Assembly: GCF_002934625.1 (NCBI RefSeq)
Contig: NZ_PTJD01000019.1
Span: forward strand, 1-49,946
From: Kineococcus xinjiangensis
GTDB taxonomy: Bacteria; Actinomycetota; Actinomycetes; Actinomycetales; Kineococcaceae
Direction: 5' to 3'
DNA: 49,946 nt
Below, piece by piece: positions 1 through 8,725 of the stretch. The position numbers and the translations under genes are program-made. Under the pieces are notes generated by a model. That model worked only from the letters and a program-made list of their open reading frames with translations. It was not told the DNA's origin and made no database searches. Numbering within the stretch: the stretch's first letter is position 1; every line of letters starts with the position of its first letter.

Positions 1-57
1 GTCGAGGCCGAGCAGGCTCACTACGCTCACCACCAGACCCCGACACCGGTCGGAGCC

Positions 58-3000
58 TCAGAGTAGGAAGTCTCCGGACTCGCCGGGGCGGTTCAAAGCC
101 ACCGACCAGACGGCCTGCAAGTTGGCGCGGGTAGCTGCAGTCGTCACAACGCCTGGCGGTGCGGGGTTGACTACGGCGTGGCCGAACGTCGTGACGGTGC
201 CGTCGCCGTCGGTCAGCGTCCAAATGGTGCTGGCGGCGTTGCCCGCCAGGGTGCCAGCCAGGATGAGGTCCTCCTGGCCAGGCTCGGCCTGCCAAGTGTT
301 GTCCTTGCCCCGCACGAAGTGGATCGCCGTGCCCCCGGCGTCGACGAGGCTGAGGGTGGTGTCGCCGGTCTGACGGATTGCGGTCCACGCGGTGGCGAGG
401 TCGTCATCCACTGCAGCCAAAGTCCACTGCGGGCCGAACGCAGAGGCCTGAGCATCCTCATGACCCGCACCGAGACGACGGGAGTTATAGGTCCGCGTCA
501 CCGACACCCCGAACGCCGAGGCGTCGCTGGACGACAATGTGAAGGCGCCGGTCAAAGCGTTGACGCTGCCAGGGCCCACTGCGAGGGCGGGGGCCTGTCC
601 GCCCTCTGGGTCGAAAACGATGCCCGCTACCGGGTTCAGCGGCACTTGAGTGGGCGATCCATCAGTCGTGGTCTGGGAGTCGGTGAAGCGGAAGCGGACG
701 TCCACCATGCCACCGACGCCACCGAGGGTCTTGTAAACGTCCCAGTAGACGCGCTCATTGGGCACGTCAAGGACGCGGCGCCCATCCGCCAGCAGCTTCG
801 AGGGCAGCGATGCAGGCGCCGACTGCCCGGTCGTCAGCACAAGATCCGCGGTCGGCACGTTTTGCCACAGGCCAAGGCCACGCCGGAACTCCAGCACGGG
901 CATGCTCATGCGGCCAGCGACATCGGCCTTCAACGTGAAGCCAACGGGGAGGCGCCGGGCAGTCGACTGGCGGGGCAGCGGAGTCGTCATGGAGCCGGCC
1001 GTCATGACAGCCGTGGGCACGGTGGAGACAGCGGCGTAGATGGTGCCGTGCTCGAAAGTCACTTGCCGCGCGCCGTCGGGCACGGGCCCGCCCGCCGGCC
1101 ACACGATCGGGGTGAACTCGTCACTAGTGGGGTACCCCAGCCAGCCAGCGGGCCCGCCAAGCTTGTCGTAGTGGCTTCGGATGGACTCGCCCATCGCGTG
1201 GGCGCCCGTCGATGGGTGCCAGAAGATGGATGTCATTGGGCCACCGCAGCCGGTGGTCGAGTTCACCACAAAGCGGAGCGACTTGCCTCCTGCGTGCGTG
1301 TCGGCGGCGTCGCTCATGGGGTAGCCGATCGCTGTCCATTCCAGCGAAGCCCACTTGTCGCGAATGGGTCCCTCTACCACGAACGCGCCACAAGGGGAGG
1401 ATGCGATGGACCGGTAGGAGCCGTCGCTGGGGTTGCGGAATTCGCTGCGCTGGTGTGGCTCGCTCAGGTTCATTCCGGTGCTGGTGGCGGGGTAGCCAAG
1501 CCGGCCCCGCTCGGCTCCTAGCGACAGCCACTTCGTCCTGATGGGGCCCCCGACTCGGTGCGCCCCAGTGGCGGCGCTCCAGTACATGGAGCGGTCGACA
1601 CTGTAGTTGCCGGGCCCGAAGTTCTGGTAGCGGCCGGTGCCATCAGCGGTCGGCTGCTCATTGCCCGTCGGGTAGCCGTAGACGGAGCCGTTCTTAGCCA
1701 TCAATGGGCGGAACTCGCCGCACACCTTGTAGGGCGACGGGTTGCCGTACTCGGGGTAATTGGTGCAGTTCTCCCACGTCACCTTAAGTGCGGGCTTGTC
1801 CGTGGCCGCTTCGCCGGCAGTGAACTGCTTAAAGCCGGTATTGTTCTGAAACTCTGCAGAAATGATGAATCCATGGTTAAGTACGCCCTGGTTGTGGCCG
1901 GCGGTGCCGTTAGACCAGCGCTGCACGATCGGTGTGACGTCGTGAGGAACGGTCTGAGCGGGGCAGGCCGTGGAGGCGCCGTGAGCGTACTTGTTGAGAA
2001 CATAAAGATCAGACGAGGCTGGAGCCGTGAACCAGGTCACCGTTGACGGATTCCATGCACTGGAAACGGCGCTGATGCGGACGGTGGACGGAGTGCAGGA
2101 GACGGCGCCCGTGTTGTGCAGAGACAGATTGGCCGACAGGACTGTGTTCTCTGAGCCCTCGAGTTCACCGAGGTCGAAGCGGAGGAGCGAGCGGGTGTTC
2201 GGGGTAGAGCTGCCCACCCAGCGTGGACCAACGAGAAGGCGACTGGAGTCCTGCACGCCCTGGGCGGTGCTGGGGAACGCTTCGTCGATGTAGGCGTCGA
2301 CGCTGGCGGATCCGTTGGCCCCGGTGGTGGTGCTGAAGCTGGTAGCTGCGGTGATCCGCGGGTCGATCGTCAACGGATAGACGCGGGCGGGGTCGGTGAT
2401 CCAGGCTGGGTCGATGCTGACCTCGACGGTCGCATTGCCGGCGCTGGCGGCGATGAGGCGGGTCGCGACGGCGGTGACGGCCGGCTCCCCGGTGGCGTCA
2501 CGGGAGGAGTCGAAGGCCTTGCCCCCACCGTAGGTGGCGATCACGGCCCCGGCGGCGTCGACGAACTCCACCCCAAGCACAGAGGCGTCGATGTCGTCTC
2601 GCGGCGCGGCCTGGCGGGCGGTGACACCGGCGGGCAAGGTGAAGACGCTGCGGTAGACCGCGGCGGCCTCCGCGCCGCCGGCTGCGGCGACCTGGGCGGG
2701 GCTGGCGAGCAGGACGGCCTCTTCGGCGCCGGTCTCGGTGACCGTGACCTGGAAGTCCCGGCCTCCCTTCAGCGCCCCGCGGTAGCGGGCCTGGGCGTCC
2801 GCCTTGGCAGTGCCCTCCCCGGCGCTGGTGTCGTCGTTCTTCGCGTTCGCGCCCCTGTCCGTGGGCTGCCCCTTGCCCGAGCCCTCATCGGGCTCGCCGG
2901 GCGCCTCACCGGTCTTGCCCGGTGCCTGTCCGCTCCTGCCCGGCGCTGGGGGAACCTCGACCGCCACGCCGGGGGTGACGGGTGCGGTGCCCTCATCCGG

Positions 3001-3897
3001 GGCGGTGGCGGTGACTGTCGGAAGCGGGCCGCCCGGGCCGCCGCGGCCGACGGGCTTGGCCGCGGCCTGCGGTGACCAGGAGATCACCGACCCTTGCGGG
3101 CCGACCTCGAACATCCTCGCGCCCGACGTAGGCGCCAGCCGCGCCGCCCACGGCCCGGCCGCGGCCGGGGTGTGCCGGCCCTTGCTGTCACGCCCGGACA
3201 GCGTCAGGTCCACGTCCTTCCAGACCGCCTTGCCCGACGTGTCGGGGCCGTGGCCACCATCGGTGCGGTAGCGCACCGGGGACAGCGCCGACTCCGTCGT
3301 CAGGGTCCCATCGGGGTTGGCCACGGTGCGGGAGGTCTCCGACGTCAAGGCGGTCACCTCGACCGCCTTCTTCGACGACGCTGCGGCCTGCTGCGCCGCG
3401 GCGATCGCCGCCTCCCGCGCCGCGCGCTTCTCCTCGCCCTTGTCGTCGCCCTTGCTGGCGGGTGGCAGCCCGGCAACGGGAATCTTGCGGCCCTTGCCGC
3501 CCAGCTCGCGCGCATCGCGCTCCGCGGCGGCATCCGCTTCGGCCTGCAGCACCTGCTGCTGCGCGATCACCGCGTCCAGCGCGGCCTCCCGGGCCTGCGC
3601 CGCGGTCTGGCTGGGCTTGGCCGCCTCCCGGGCCGCGGCCTGCGCCGACCAGTCCCGCACCACCGAGGGCGAGAGGTCGAAAGCGGTGGTGAAGCCCATC
3701 GTCAGCAGCACGGTGCCCGTCACCAACCGCGCCGGACGACGCGACGCCCACGCGGCACGAGACCCACCCGACCGCCCCGCCGGCACCGCCCCAGCTGCCG
3801 AGGCAGACACGGAGTCATCCTCCGCCGCCGATGGCGGGACCGCAGCAGCCGCGACAGCAGCAGACGAACGACGGACACGACGAGGCCAACCCCGCAC
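58..3897 (-). CDS. Secreted/wall DNRLRE-LGFP protein with N-terminal part of an Rhs core; probably truncated
   Basis: Start taken at the GTG at 3897, which has AAGGGGA six bases upstream; the frame is open further up only through a TTG. The 1279-residue product has a hydrophobic segment near residues 57-76 (export signal or anchor), then an Ala-rich coiled stretch. A DNRLRE domain (LLRFDL, SSAWNPSTVTW) follows at about 520-705. Three to four LGFP repeats (RLGYPAT, AIGYPMSD, WLGYPTSDEF) lie at about 730-930. The typical entry to an Rhs/YD-repeat core (VTRTYNSRR, FGPQWTL) is at about 1090-1279. In the families known to me this entry is followed by a long YD-repeat barrel and a variable toxin tip; here the frame stops almost at once. 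Inference: either a truncated or frameshifted Rhs gene, or a core encoded by a separate gene beyond base 1 (a GTG at about base 30 on the minus strand could start it). DNRLRE and LGFP point to attachment at the cell surface. Confidence 0.8.
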   Translation of the reverse strand: MRGWPRRVRRSSAAVAAAAVPPSAAEDDSVSASAAGAVPAGRSGGSRAAWASRRPARLVTGTVLLTMGFTTAFDLSPSVVRDWSAQAAAREAAKPSQTAAQAREAALDAVIAQQQVLQAEADAAAERDARELGGKGRKIPVAGLPPASKGDDKGEEKRAAREAAIAAAQQAAASSKKAVEVTALTSETSRTVANPDGTLTTESALSPVRYRTDGGHGPDTSGKAVWKDVDLTLSGRDSKGRHTPAAAGPWAARLAPTSGARMFEVGPQGSVISWSPQAAAKPVGRGGPGGPLPTVTATAPDEGTAPVTPGVAVEVPPAPGRSGQAPGKTGEAPGEPDEGSGKGQPTDRGANAKNDDTSAGEGTAKADAQARYRGALKGGRDFQVTVTETGAEEAVLLASPAQVAAAGGAEAAAVYRSVFTLPAGVTARQAAPRDDIDASVLGVEFVDAAGAVIATYGGGKAFDSSRDATGEPAVTAVATRLIAASAGNATVEVSIDPAWITDPARVYPLTIDPRITAATSFSTTTGANGSASVDAYIDEAFPSTAQGVQDSSRLLVGPRWVGSSTPNTRSLLRFDLGELEGSENTVLSANLSLHNTGAVSCTPSTVRISAVSSAWNPSTVTWFTAPASSDLYVLNKYAHGASTACPAQTVPHDVTPIVQRWSNGTAGHNQGVLNHGFIISAEFQNNTGFKQFTAGEAATDKPALKVTWENCTNYPEYGNPSPYKVCGEFRPLMAKNGSVYGYPTGNEQPTADGTGRYQNFGPGNYSVDRSMYWSAATGAHRVGGPIRTKWLSLGAERGRLGYPATSTGMNLSEPHQRSEFRNPSDGSYRSIASSPCGAFVVEGPIRDKWASLEWTAIGYPMSDAADTHAGGKSLRFVVNSTTGCGGPMTSIFWHPSTGAHAMGESIRSHYDKLGGPAGWLGYPTSDEFTPIVWPAGGPVPDGARQVTFEHGTIYAAVSTVPTAVMTAGSMTTPLPRQSTARRLPVGFTLKADVAGRMSMPVLEFRRGLGLWQNVPTADLVLTTGQSAPASLPSKLLADGRRVLDVPNERVYWDVYKTLGGVGGMVDVRFRFTDSQTTTDGSPTQVPLNPVAGIVFDPEGGQAPALAVGPGSVNALTGAFTLSSSDASAFGVSVTRTYNSRRLGAGHEDAQASAFGPQWTLAAVDDDLATAWTAIRQTGDTTLSLVDAGGTAIHFVRGKDNTWQAEPGQEDLILAGTLAGNAASTIWTLTDGDGTVTTFGHAVVNPAPPGVVTTAATRANLQAVWSVALNRPGESGDFLL

Positions 3898-4527
3898 GAG
3901 CACTCCCCTTGACGACCAGGCCGACGACGCCGCGCCGGTGAGACACCGGCTCTGCCTCGTAGGCGCACGCCACCACAAGTGGCAACCACGCCAACCATCA
4001 CAGTCAGGTCACTGCGCCCGTCACAGATCGCTGAACATCCACCCGGACAGCGCAACACGGCTAGCTCATCCGCTCAGCGCAGCTCCGACGCACCCCGCGC
4101 GTCACGAGCTGAGCCGGCACTGCCTGAGGTAGTCAGGCCGAACGGGTGGAATCACCGACGCAACACCGCAGCGACGGAATCTCAAACTGGCCCGAGAGAA
4201 CTACATGCGCTGGGCACCAGGGGCGCAGCGCCTAGATCCCACCCAAGGACGCAGTCCAGAAGGAACGAAGCCCCCGTGACGCGACGTCACCCGATCCTCC
4301 GCCCTCACCGTCCCCACCGCTGCAGACGACGCCCGCCCGAACCCCCCAGACTTGTTCCCCAGTCGGGCCCCGCCCGGCCCGACCGGGCCCGGCCGACTCA
4401 CATGACCCGACCATGTCACCGTCCCGCTGCTGCTCCAGCCCTGCACTTGGTACCCGCTGCGGCGGTGGGGCCAGCCCTGGCCGCGCTGCTGCCCGACCGG
4501 TGCTCAAGCGTCGTCGGGACCTTGCAC
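3898..4527. other. Gene-free stretch between divergent genes
   Basis: About 630 bases with no ORF of convincing composition. It must carry the promoter of the leftward Rhs-like gene. The short ORFs in it on either strand are Arg/Pro/Thr-rich frame shadows with no recognisable motif. No repeat or hairpin of note was seen. Confidence 0.5.
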
Positions 4528-4566
4528 GTAGCACGCCTGTAGCACGGCACGCTACGGGTGCGCTAC
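4528..4566. promoter_or_regulatory. Symmetric four-box operator upstream of the antitoxin gene
   Basis: GTAGC occurs at 4528 and 4539, and its complement GCTAC at 4551 and 4562. The two direct copies on each side are 11 bases apart, about one helical turn, and the whole set is a dyad centred near 4547. It ends ten bases before the antitoxin ATG, so it probably overlaps the promoter. Phd/YefM antitoxins normally repress their own operon from such sites, so this is a likely autoregulatory operator; binding itself is inferred. Confidence 0.65.
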
Positions 4567-4575
4567 GCTGGGGTG

Positions 4576-4983
4576 ATGCAGTCGATCAGCGTGCGGGAGT
4601 TGCGCAACGACTCCGGGCAGGTGCTCCGCAAGGTCAGTGAGGGCGCCTCGTTCGTCGTGACGTCGAACGGGCAGCCGGTGGCTGAGCTGTCCCCGCACCG
4701 CCCCCCGGCCCGGCCGGTCAGCGTGCCGGTCACCGCCGTGCTGGGCATGCTGTCGGCGTTGGGCCCTTCCGGAGCCGAGGACCTGCGTGAGGACCTGCTG
4801 GCGGCCGAGCCGGCGGCAGGCGCTGGGACGAGTACCGCATCAGGTGCCGAGACGGAGGCGGGAGCGGAGTCGGCGGATCCCTTCGAGCGCTGGGAAGCCC
4901 AGCGTGCGCAGTGGAACTCCGAGCAGAGCCCCGACCAGAACTCCGGTCAGCAGGCCGGCGGTCGGCGGCGGCGCGGCGCGTGA
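4576..4983 (+). CDS. Phd/YefM-family antitoxin
   Basis: The N-terminal 45 or so residues (SISVRELRN, VLRKV, FVVTSNGQPVAEL) are the DNA-binding fold of Phd/YefM antitoxins, which bind an operator and neutralise the cognate toxin with their C-terminal tail. I chose the ATG at 4576 over an upstream GTG at 4558 because 4558 lies inside the operator boxes and the Phd fold starts right after this Met. The tail (residues about 75-135) is an acidic Glu/Gln/Ser-rich disordered stretch, longer than usual for the family, ending in a basic RRRRG cluster. The stop codon overlaps the start of the following PIN-domain toxin, the standard antitoxin-first order. Function is by family and context. Confidence 0.85.
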   Translation: MQSISVRELRNDSGQVLRKVSEGASFVVTSNGQPVAELSPHRPPARPVSVPVTAVLGMLSALGPSGAEDLREDLLAAEPAAGAGTSTASGAETEAGAESADPFERWEAQRAQWNSEQSPDQNSGQQAGGRRRRGA

Positions 4984-5396
4984 GCGGCTACCTCCTCGAC
5001 ACCTGCTCGGTGCTGAACCTGCTGGCCCCTCCCCCAGGCGCGAAGGTCCTCATCCCACTGGACGCGGCGACGTTCGTCTCGGCGGTCACCGACTACGAGT
5101 TGCGCTTCGGGGTGGCTGTGGCGACCGCGGACCCGGCCAAGGCGGCGAAGCGGATGAACCAGCTGATGGCGGTCACCGCGCACTGGCAGCCGCTGCCGGT
5201 GGACTCCGCCGTCACCGCCGCCTACAGCAGCATCGCCGCTGGCGTCATCGCGGCCGGACAGCAGCTGAAGGACAAGAGGATGGCTGACCTGTTGCTGGCC
5301 GCGACCGCCCTGGCGCACGACCTCACGTTCGTCACCAACGACAAGGCCCTCACCCGCGCGGTCGCGGACACCGTCCCCGTCACCGCACTGCTCTGA
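4980..5396 (+). CDS. VapC-type PIN-domain ribonuclease toxin
   Basis: A GTG at 4980 overlaps the antitoxin stop (GTGA) and gives 138 residues, the usual VapC length; the open frame extends upstream inside the antitoxin gene but has no family similarity there. The PIN acidic residues are visible: D7 in YLLDTCS, E40 in DYELRFG, D103 in RMADLLLAATA and D121 in FVTNDKAL. These coordinate the metal used to cleave RNA, usually tRNA or rRNA in characterised VapCs; the target here is unknown. Toxin and antitoxin are translationally coupled. On a plasmid such a pair typically promotes retention by killing or arresting plasmid-free daughters. All catalytic positions are present, so it is probably active. 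Confidence 0.88.
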   Translation: MSGYLLDTCSVLNLLAPPPGAKVLIPLDAATFVSAVTDYELRFGVAVATADPAKAAKRMNQLMAVTAHWQPLPVDSAVTAAYSSIAAGVIAAGQQLKDKRMADLLLAATALAHDLTFVTNDKALTRAVADTVPVTALL

Positions 5397-5526
5397 CCGT
5401 CCCTGCTACGGCACCCGGGCAGGTTCGGCAGCGGTCCGACTCGAGATGACAGAACATCTCTTATCGGCGTACCGGAGAAGGGGCCGAGAGGGGCCTGACC
5501 GGGGCTGTGGGCGGCCACCCGACCGG

Positions 5527-7011
5527 CTACGCCACAGGCGTGGTCGGCCAGTGCGCAGGGCGCACTACCTCCGGGGGCAAGGTCGTGGCGCTGTTGCCGT
5601 GGACGTCGGCCAGGTCGGCGCCGTGCAGGTTCGCCCCGGTCAGGTCTGCGCCTGGCAGGTTCGCCCCACCCAGGTCCGCGTGAACCAGGAAGGCGCCCTG
5701 CAGGTTCGCCTCGGCCAGGATGGCGTTCTGCAGGTTCGTTCGGGCCAGGTTGGCGTTTTGCAGGTTCGCCCCGGTCAGGTTGGCGTTTTGCAGGTTCGCC
5801 CGGGCCAGGTTGGCGTCCTGCAGGTCCGCCCCGGCCAGGATGGCATCTGCCAGGTGCGCGTCGGCCAGGAAGGCGACCTGCAGGTGCGCTCCGATCAGGG
5901 TGGCGTCCTGCAGGTTCGCCCGGGTCAGGTCGGCGTCCTGCAGGTGCGCGCCGCTCAGGTCGGCGTCCTTCAGGTGCGCGCCGCGCAGGTCGGCGTCCTT
6001 CAGGTGCGCGCCGCTCAGGTTGACTTCCTGCAGGTGCGCGCCGCTCAGGTCGGCGCCCTGTAGGCGCGCTCCGGTCAGGTTGGCGCCCTGCAGGTGCGCG
6101 CCGCTCAGGTCGGCGTCCTTCAGGTGCGCCCGGCGCAGGTCGGCGTCCTTCAGGTGCGCCCGCGCCAGGTTGGCGCCCTGCAGGTTCGCCTCGGCCAGGT
6201 TGGCGCCGCGCAGGTCGCTGCCGCGCAGGTCCGGGGATCGCTCGACGATGCCCCCTGCGCGGTCCTCGGCGGTTAGGGGAGCTCGTCGCGCAAGGATGGT
6301 CAGCGCGGTTTGGATGTCGATGGGGGGGCTCAGCAACTTCTCCGGCTCCGAGGTGGCGGGCGCCGGTTCGCGGCGCCCGTGGGCGACACGAGGACGGCGA
6401 GGCCGCGGTGTCGCTGCGGTGCCCTTGTCGTCAGCTGGAGGCCAGGGCGCGCGGTCGCGGATGTAGGCGCACAGGACGTCGCTGATGGTGGCGCGGTAGG
6501 TCTTCGGTTCCTCGCGGGCGAGCTGTTCCAGGGCGTAGAGGCCGCCGAGGCGGGCGTTGAGCTTGTCGTCGCTGATCAGCTGGATGGCCTTGACGTAGCG
6601 GTCGGTGTACTGCCCGGCCTGCGTCAGGGCGACGGTCTTCTCATCCCGCACGCGGGTCTGGACCAGGGTGCGGTGGCTGATCCAGGCGCTGATCCCCCCG
6701 ACGACGGCGAGGAAGAGCCCGGCGGTCGGTATCCGGGCGGCGTTGACCGCGGTGGCCCGCTCCGCTGGCGTGGCGAAGTTGCGCTGGTTGAGCCACTCCG
6801 GCACCGCCCACAGCGCCAACATCAACAAGCCGATGGCGAGGAACACCGCCGCCGAGAGGCTGATCGCACGAGCCATGAGCACGAGAGCACGCACCCAGGG
6901 CAGGGACGCGATCCGCTTCTCCGGGCGGCGCCCTCTCTGCGCGGGGCGGAGCCGGCGCCGATACGGCGCGGGCCGGGGCGCGTGTCCGTGATCGGCTGCC
7001 ACGGGCAGCAT
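5527..7011 (-). CDS. Membrane-anchored pentapeptide-repeat protein
   Basis: The ATG at 7011 gives 494 residues; the frame stays open to 7221 but that extension is Cys/Arg-rich and overlaps a rightward ORF. The SD is weak (AGG just before the ATG), so the ATG at 6876, just before the first membrane helix, is possible. Two hydrophobic helices near residues 47-72 and 92-112 are followed by a soluble section (YVKAIQLI, LGGLYALEQLA) typical of actinobacterial membrane pentapeptide proteins. A Pro/Arg linker leads to a long A(D/N)LXX array at about 257-475, more than 40 pentapeptides such as LQGANLTGA and LKDADLRGA. These fold as a right-handed quadrilateral beta-helix. The DNA repeats at 15 and 30 bp because of this. 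Some family members protect gyrase or act as scaffolds; no specific role can be assigned here. Confidence 0.85.
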   Translation of the reverse strand: MLPVAADHGHAPRPAPYRRRLRPAQRGRRPEKRIASLPWVRALVLMARAISLSAAVFLAIGLLMLALWAVPEWLNQRNFATPAERATAVNAARIPTAGLFLAVVGGISAWISHRTLVQTRVRDEKTVALTQAGQYTDRYVKAIQLISDDKLNARLGGLYALEQLAREEPKTYRATISDVLCAYIRDRAPWPPADDKGTAATPRPRRPRVAHGRREPAPATSEPEKLLSPPIDIQTALTILARRAPLTAEDRAGGIVERSPDLRGSDLRGANLAEANLQGANLARAHLKDADLRRAHLKDADLSGAHLQGANLTGARLQGADLSGAHLQEVNLSGAHLKDADLRGAHLKDADLSGAHLQDADLTRANLQDATLIGAHLQVAFLADAHLADAILAGADLQDANLARANLQNANLTGANLQNANLARTNLQNAILAEANLQGAFLVHADLGGANLPGADLTGANLHGADLADVHGNSATTLPPEVVRPAHWPTTPVA

Positions 7012-7087
7012 CCTGACAGCGCAGCGTGAGCGGTGGTCTGTGGATGACGCAGGTCGCTTCTGGCCGGCGCCCGGCAGGCTGTCGCCT

Positions 7088-7252
7088 ATGGACATCGCCG
7101 CGGACCTGGACGCCTGGCCGCACCTGTGCGCCGTCTGCGGCCAGACCCTCACCCCCACGCACCCCGCACCGGGCCGGCCCCGGCAGTGGCTGCACGAGGC
7201 CGTCCACGTCGACCACGTCACTGTGCCGCTGCTTCTGCAGCCGTTCGACTGA
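7088..7252 (+). CDS. Small ORF with one CxxC pair (54 aa)
   Basis: ATG at 7088 preceded by a weak GGCAGG. The peptide contains CAVCG followed by a Pro/Thr-rich segment and a HEAVHVDHV histidine cluster, which together could bind one metal ion in a half zinc-ribbon. The composition is protein-like rather than Arg/Pro noise and differs from the opposite-strand shadow. It overlaps the possible upstream extension of the pentapeptide gene but not its preferred start. Function unknown; existence uncertain. Confidence 0.4.
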   Translation: MDIAADLDAWPHLCAVCGQTLTPTHPAPGRPRQWLHEAVHVDHVTVPLLLQPFD

Positions 7253-7306
7253 GCGCTGCCGTCGAGCCGGCGCGGGCCCCGGCTCGCGGTGCCGGAAGAT
7301 GGAGCG

Positions 7307-7453
7307 GTGCAGTGGACGATCGCCTACCAGACTCCGCAGACCTCCGAGGTGCTCAGGGAGACCGTCGCGACGGCTGACAGCTGGGACGCCGTCACCACCG
7401 TGCGCGAGAAGCTGCCCGAGGGACACACCGTGCTGTACGTCATGCGCGGCTGA
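7307..7453 (+). CDS. Small hypothetical protein (48 aa)
   Basis: Not a long ORF, but a GTG at 7307 with GGAAG eight bases upstream opens a clean 48-codon frame. It begins VQWTIAYQTPQ and ends VLYVMRG, with an amphipathic middle (SWDAVTTVREKLPEG). This looks like the short conserved hypothetical proteins common in actinobacterial plasmids and phages, predicted beta-alpha-beta in style. It lies 54 bases after the CxxC ORF in the same direction, so the two may be co-transcribed. No function can be assigned. Confidence 0.45.
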   Translation: MQWTIAYQTPQTSEVLRETVATADSWDAVTTVREKLPEGHTVLYVMRG

Positions 7454-7734
7454 GCGGGCGCCCGCCAGCAACGATCCGCGACCACCCACCATCTCCTGGC
7501 CGTCTCCGCCAGCCACCGACAGGTGACCCCGGCGGCCGCCGCGGTGGTGTCGGCCCCTGGCGTGCCCGGCTGCCAGCCCTGCAGCTGCCTAGCCACACCA
7601 GCTCGGCAGTACCTGACCACGTCGCGCGGTGCGCTGACGCGAGCAGGCTCGTCCTCGTCGTCCTCGTCGTCCTCGTCGTCCTCGTCGTCCTCGTCGACTG
7701 CGCCGGTGGACCGGCGGGCCGGCGGGCCGCTGGC
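7454..7734. other. Intergenic stretch between convergent genes
   Basis: About 280 bases lying downstream of both neighbours. It contains the 9-bp microsatellite listed separately and no convincing gene. ORFs across it are poly-Ser on one strand and Thr/Arg repeats on the other, simply the microsatellite read in frame. Confidence 0.5.
7649..7697. repeat. 9-bp tandem microsatellite
   Basis: Unit TCGTCCTCG repeated five times without error, plus a partial sixth copy. It is 3' of the minus-strand gene ending at 7735, outside any credible reading frame. Such tracts change length by slippage. Confidence 0.85.
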
Positions 7735-8025
7735 TCAGGGACGGCGGACGTCCTCAGCGCGGAACCACTCCCCGCGTGCCAGACCCGCGACGTCGACGCG
7801 GACCAGGTCAGGTGTCCAGGCGTCGGCGAAGGCGTGCACCTCTTCCTCGCCGGTGTCGGACCACTGCAGCCGCACGAGGACCTCGACGGGCGCGGGGGCT
7901 TCGGTCCACTCGGCGGGCACGCGACCGCCGAGGCCGTTGAGGAGGCGGTGGGCGAAGTACGGCCACGGCTGCGACTCAGGCGGGAGCTCGGGCACGGCGC
8001 GCAGCGTGGCGCAGCGCTCCGACAC
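7735..8025 (-). CDS. Hypothetical protein, end of the exonuclease operon
   Basis: The frame carries a natural-looking protein: ERCATLRAVPELPPESQPWPYF, then beta-rich VLVRLQWSDTGEEEVHAFA, ending GEWFRAEDVRRP. This resembles a small anti-parallel sheet protein giving substrate-like contacts, but I recognise no family. The GTG at 8025 is the first canonical start downstream of the preceding gene's stop at 8093. It has no clear SD, and the frame continues to look coding slightly upstream (APDLHVGERPDVADR), so translation may begin by coupling within or near the upstream gene. The 96-residue length is therefore a minimum. It is the last gene of a leftward set that starts at 10203. Confidence 0.5.
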   Translation of the reverse strand: MSERCATLRAVPELPPESQPWPYFAHRLLNGLGGRVPAEWTEAPAPVEVLVRLQWSDTGEEEVHAFADAWTPDLVRVDVAGLARGEWFRAEDVRRP

Positions 8026-8092
8026 GACCGGTCCGCGACGTCCCGCCGGCGACGCCCTGTCGGCGACGTCCGGCCGCTCGCCGACGTGGAGG

Positions 8093-8725
8093 TCAGGCGC
8101 CGTGCACTCCGCCCACGGCCGCGGTGTCGGGGTCGTGGCGCGGTAGCGCGATGGAGGTTGGGTGCGCGGGCAGCTGCACGGGCACGCCGGCAGCCGCGGG
8201 CACGTCCTCGGCCACGCAGGCGGGCGGGTGTGCGGGGAGGTGGGTGGGGATGGTGTTGTCGCGGGCGAAGAGGAAGCGGTCGGCGATGCTGCGGGCTTGC
8301 TCGCGGGCGACGTCTTCGAGGGGGTGGCCCGGGCACATCGCGGCGAGCTCTTCGAGCACGGTGGCCAGGGTGACGACTTCGCCGACGGTGAGGAGGGCGA
8401 CGCGGTCCTTGGCGATGTCGCAGCGGACGTGACCGGCGGGCGGGACATGCACGGCGCCGTCGTCGTCGACGAGGGCGAACGGTCCGGCCGGGCCGCGTGC
8501 ACCGAGGAACGTCCAGGTGCCTTGCAGGGTGGTGCCGTCTTCGTAGACGAAGCGGACGCGGTCGCCGGAGCAGGGTGAGGCGTGGTCGCCGAGCTGGCGC
8601 AGCATCGCCGCGTGCGCGTCACGGGCCGCGCCGTGAGCGGCGACGTGCGATGCGGCGGCGGTCGGCGTGCCGGTGCTCGGCGCGGTGCTGCGGCTGGTGC
8701 GGGTGCGGCGCGGGGTGGTGCTCAC
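8093..8725 (-). CDS. Hypothetical protein co-translated with exonuclease
   Basis: GTG at 8725 overlaps the stop of the exonuclease gene (GTGA), fixing the start; product 210 residues. The first 30 are Thr/Ser/Arg-rich and probably disordered. Residues about 35-75 contain short beta-strands around GDRVRFVYEDG and TLQGTWTFLG. Then comes a strand pair (FALVDDDGAVHVPP), a helical region (VVTLATVLEELAAM) and a Pro-rich tail. The beta-strand pattern is reminiscent of small barrel domains that bind nucleic acid or cofactors, but I do not recognise the family. Coupling to a DEDDh exonuclease suggests a shared nucleic-acid process. Confidence 0.65.
   Translation of the reverse strand: MSTTPRRTRTSRSTAPSTGTPTAAASHVAAHGAARDAHAAMLRQLGDHASPCSGDRVRFVYEDGTTLQGTWTFLGARGPAGPFALVDDDGAVHVPPAGHVRCDIAKDRVALLTVGEVVTLATVLEELAAMCPGHPLEDVAREQARSIADRFLFARDNTIPTHLPAHPPACVAEDVPAAAGVPVQLPAHPTSIALPRHDPDTAAVGGVHGA

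Noticed and set aside
178-1521. Long plus-strand ORF (447 codons)
   Set aside because: Antisense shadow of the DNRLRE/LGFP/Rhs gene, whose minus-strand frame carries recognisable domains.
5600-6240. Regular 15 and 30-bp DNA repeats resembling a repeat array or CRISPR
   Set aside because: They are the codon pattern of pentapeptide repeats on the minus strand; no unique spacers of constant length.
5446-6466. Plus-strand ORFs rich in QVR and RFAPVRL repeats
   Set aside because: Mirror frames of the pentapeptide-repeat gene; composition is only the complement of the 15-bp periodicity.
7523-8146. Poly-Ser plus-strand ORF
   Set aside because: Created by the 9-bp microsatellite and antisense of better minus-strand genes.
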